Shown: positions 6,354 through 7,788 of the stretch, one piece after another
How the letters are laid out: every line of letters starts with the position of its first letter
How positions within the stretch are numbered: the stretch's first letter is position 1
Source: Bacteroidota bacterium
Lineage (GTDB): Bacteria; Bacteroidota; Bacteroidia; Cytophagales; Cyclobacteriaceae
Assembly: GCA_027297025.1 (NCBI GenBank)
Contig: JAPUIM010000003.1
Location: forward strand, 1 to 7,788
DNA length: 7,788 nucleotides
Direction: 5' to 3'
Position numbers and translations under genes: made by a program
Notes under the pieces: model-generated
Seen by the model: the letters and a program-made list of their open reading frames with translations, nothing else
Database searches by the model: none
What the model was told of the DNA's origin: nothing

Positions 6354-6389
6354 TTCGAGTCCTTCCAGGCGTACATTGATAAAAAAGCA
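6354..6389. repeat. 36-bp direct repeat, right copy (attR, displaced tRNA-Arg 3' end)
   Basis: Identical to 4709-4744. It contains the T-loop onward of tRNA-Arg but no 5' part, so it cannot make a tRNA. It marks the right edge of the island; the empty site would be the tRNA joined to the bases from 6390 onward. Confidence 0.85.
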
Positions 6390-6413
6390 CCTAACAATTG
6401 TTTAATTGGTTGC
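6381..6413 (-). terminator. Candidate terminator for the LVIVD lipoprotein gene
   Basis: On the minus strand an imperfect hairpin (GCAACC with GGTGC, one bulged base, extended by A-T pairs) is followed by six Ts supplied by the att repeat. It lies about 50 nt past the lipoprotein stop codon. The stem is short and bulged, so it may be weak or fortuitous. Confidence 0.3.
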
Positions 6414-6463
6414 CTGACAGCTAAACGATAATGGCAAAATAACCGGCGTCTTTTGGAATCAAA

Positions 6464-7594
6464 TCAATTAGGTTTCTCAAAGGAGAATATATACAATCCG
6501 TTGTCTATATCAGAAACGTAAATATTACCTGTTCTTTCATTGACATACACGCCAAAAGCCCCCTGAAATACGGGGCTCAAACCGGTGCCTCCCAGAGCAT
6601 TAGTATCGAAAACATCCAGCAATACAGGGTTTGAGGGGTCTTCAATATCGTATATTAAGAAACCTGCATCATAATGAGCGACGTACAATAATCCGTTTTT
6701 GATAACGAGGTTATGCGCTACTGACGTGTCATTTGATATGGTAGTTAACAAAGTGGGGGTAGTAGGGTCACTTACATCCCAAATTGATAGATCAACACCA
6801 TCTGCATTTAGTAGCTTCGTCTCATCGGAGATTATTAGTATTCTATTATCCTCAGTAGCCGAGCCACAATGGTGTTCTATGTCCAGTTGGTCAATGCGAC
6901 TTAAGAATAATGGTTCCGCAGGATTACTTATGTCGTAAATAATTGTGCCTAAATCATAGTGATAGTCATACAATCTATTACCAATTATTGTGGCATCATG
7001 ACCGGGACGTGGTTCTGAGTCTACCCATATATTAACCGGATTGGTAGGACTTTGATTTAAATCATAGATGAAAAGACCATTATTGATGTTTTCATTTTGA
7101 AGATACATATATCCATTTTCATCAATAGTCACATTGTGAGCATTGGGAAATTCACCCACCTCTACTGGATTTGCAGGATCAGAAATGTCGTATATAAGAC
7201 TTGGGCTTACCTCATCAAAAAAAGCACCATTAGAAATGTACAGATAATTATTCCAAACTTTTACATCAAAACCAAGTACATCAGAAATGACAGAAACAAT
7301 TTCCGGATCGGTAGGATCAGTTACATCAACTATGGTTACGCTACCGATGAGACTGTTTTCAATGAGCATTGAAAAATCTCCTATTATGGCATATTCACGA
7401 CCATCATTTAAATAACCCCAAACATCTGTGATCAATATCCCATCGATTGGTTGCCTAGATAACATAGTGAGACCACCAAGTGTGGGGGATACATCATCGT
7501 CTTGAAGGTTCATTTCATTTTCGTCATCTCCTCCACATGAAAATAGAAAGATGATAGCCATCACCATCAGAAAACGAAAATTTATTGGTCCCAT
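6464..7594 (-). CDS. LVIVD-repeat beta-propeller lipoprotein
   Basis: A 376-residue predicted lipoprotein. The signal peptide MGPINFRFLMVMAIIFLFS is followed by lipobox LFSC, with C20 as lipidated residue, and then GGDDENE, an acidic stretch like the Bacteroidota surface-export signal. The mature part carries repeats of the form I-[YVW]-D-[IVL]-x-[DN]-P-x-x-P at about 88, 134, 176 (with one inserted residue), 219, 271 and 314, and a last LYIFSFEKP at 367, that is, six to seven blades of a propeller as in LVIVD or choice-of-anchor-B proteins. Its function is unknown; binding or scaffolding at the envelope is the family expectation. The start at 7594 is chosen because it gives a signal peptide of normal length and has AGGA 5 nt upstream. 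An ATG at 7621 in the same frame, preceded by an A-rich leader, is a real alternative adding nine residues. It lies outside the island and converges on attR. Confidence 0.88.
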   Translation of the reverse strand: MGPINFRFLMVMAIIFLFSCGGDDENEMNLQDDDVSPTLGGLTMLSRQPIDGILITDVWGYLNDGREYAIIGDFSMLIENSLIGSVTIVDVTDPTDPEIVSVISDVLGFDVKVWNNYLYISNGAFFDEVSPSLIYDISDPANPVEVGEFPNAHNVTIDENGYMYLQNENINNGLFIYDLNQSPTNPVNIWVDSEPRPGHDATIIGNRLYDYHYDLGTIIYDISNPAEPLFLSRIDQLDIEHHCGSATEDNRILIISDETKLLNADGVDLSIWDVSDPTTPTLLTTISNDTSVAHNLVIKNGLLYVAHYDAGFLIYDIEDPSNPVLLDVFDTNALGGTGLSPVFQGAFGVYVNERTGNIYVSDIDNGLYIFSFEKPN

Positions 7595-7667
7595 GATAGT
7601 CCTAGGAGGATCTATACTCATTTTAATTAAAATATTATCGATAGAATATCAAATTATAAATTCCCTT

Positions 7668-7695
7668 CTAATGTAACATTGTTTGACTAATGTAA
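7668..7695. repeat. Direct repeat CTAATGTAA upstream of the lipoprotein gene
   Basis: CTAATGTAA occurs at 7668-7676 and 7687-7695, a 19-bp period, about 75-100 nt upstream of the lipoprotein start. The spacing of nearly two helical turns suits a regulator bound to one face of the DNA. No clear promoter box accompanies it; the nearest candidate, TATAATTTG on the minus strand near 7650, has one extra base against TAnnTTTG. Confidence 0.3.
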
Positions 7696-7759
7696 ACTTT
7701 TTAGTGTGATTCGCGACCGTTTTTTATCTATTACTAAAAACTATTGGCAATAACATAGC

Positions 7760-7774
7760 GTTTAATGGTTAAAC
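7760..7774. repeat. Palindrome GTTTAA-TGG-TTAAAC near the right edge
   Basis: A perfect 6-bp inverted repeat with a 3-nt centre. No gene is visible between it and the window end, so it could serve the lipoprotein gene or a gene beyond the edge. It is A+T-rich and may be chance. Confidence 0.25.
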
Positions 7775-7788
7775 TAGGGGTTGGAGAA

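Larger units (their letters stand above)
4709..6389. mobile_element. Integrase-less tRNA-borne island flanked by 36-bp direct repeats
   Basis: The segment is bounded by identical 36-bp copies of the tRNA-Arg 3' region; one unit plus one repeat is about 1.65 kb. The left boundary keeps the tRNA whole and the right copy is the displaced original end. The content is a pair of TTTGGTAG repeats, a methyltransferase gene on the minus strand with higher G+C than the flanking gene, and about 750 nt with no recognisable gene. No integrase, transposase, relaxase or replication gene is visible. It may be a remnant whose integrase was deleted, or a small element mobilised in trans by a resident recombinase. 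The direct repeats are seen directly; the mobility history is inference. Confidence 0.65.

Noticed and set aside
6290..6389. A second tRNA gene at the right repeat
   Set aside because: Only the T-loop onward matches; the preceding bases form no acceptor, D or anticodon arm, so it is a displaced 3' end.
6240..6412. Minus-strand open frame running from attR into the island
   Set aside because: Its first part is the reverse complement of tRNA sequence, a common source of phantom proteins, and the rest has no ATG near its beginning and no known motif.
4729..6463. CRISPR array, toxin-antitoxin pair or insertion sequence in the island
   Set aside because: No regularly spaced repeats of CRISPR type, no paired small genes and no terminal inverted repeats with a transposase frame are present.

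Overview
The window looks like a chromosomal segment from a Bacteroidota member, most likely class Flavobacteriia. The evidence is moderate to low G+C, starts preceded by A-rich stretches rather than Shine-Dalgarno sites, several promoter boxes of the Bacteroidota type TAnnTTTG, a lipoprotein with an acidic stretch right after its lipid-bearing cysteine, and protein sequences that read like flavobacterial homologues. This placement comes from sequence character and memory of families, not from a search.

Left block (1-3205, all minus strand): an ABC-transporter ATPase of the LolD type, then a YebC/TACO1-family protein with its own promoter box in the gap, then nicotinate phosphoribosyltransferase (pncB), then nicotinamidase (pncA, cut by the window edge). 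PncA turns nicotinamide into nicotinate and PncB turns nicotinate into its mononucleotide, so the last two genes form a compact NAD-salvage (Preiss-Handler entry) pair. Divergent from lolD, across a 161-bp control region with a promoter box in each direction and an inverted repeat, lies sucC (succinyl-CoA synthetase beta, TCA cycle) at 3367-4578.

Middle block (4636-6389): a complete tRNA-Arg(TCG) with promoter box and a strong hairpin terminator. The last 20 nt of this tRNA plus 16 nt downstream (4709-4744) recur without a mismatch at 6354-6389. This is the footprint of site-specific integration into a tRNA gene: attL keeps the tRNA whole and attR is the displaced 3' end. The roughly 1.65-kb segment between the copies holds one recognisable gene, a class I SAM-dependent methyltransferase of unknown substrate (5169-5996, minus strand, about 47% G+C against about 40% in the next gene). 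No integrase is visible. Next to attL are two TTTGGTAG repeats 11 bp apart that could be integrase arm-type sites. The rest of the island has no convincing gene. It reads as a decayed or mobilisable mini-island.

Right block (6464-7594, minus strand): a lipoprotein with six to seven LVIVD-type repeats, predicted to fold as a beta-propeller and perhaps exported to the cell surface. Histidines recur at the same place in four consecutive blades. Its upstream region holds a direct repeat and a palindrome but no further gene before the window ends.
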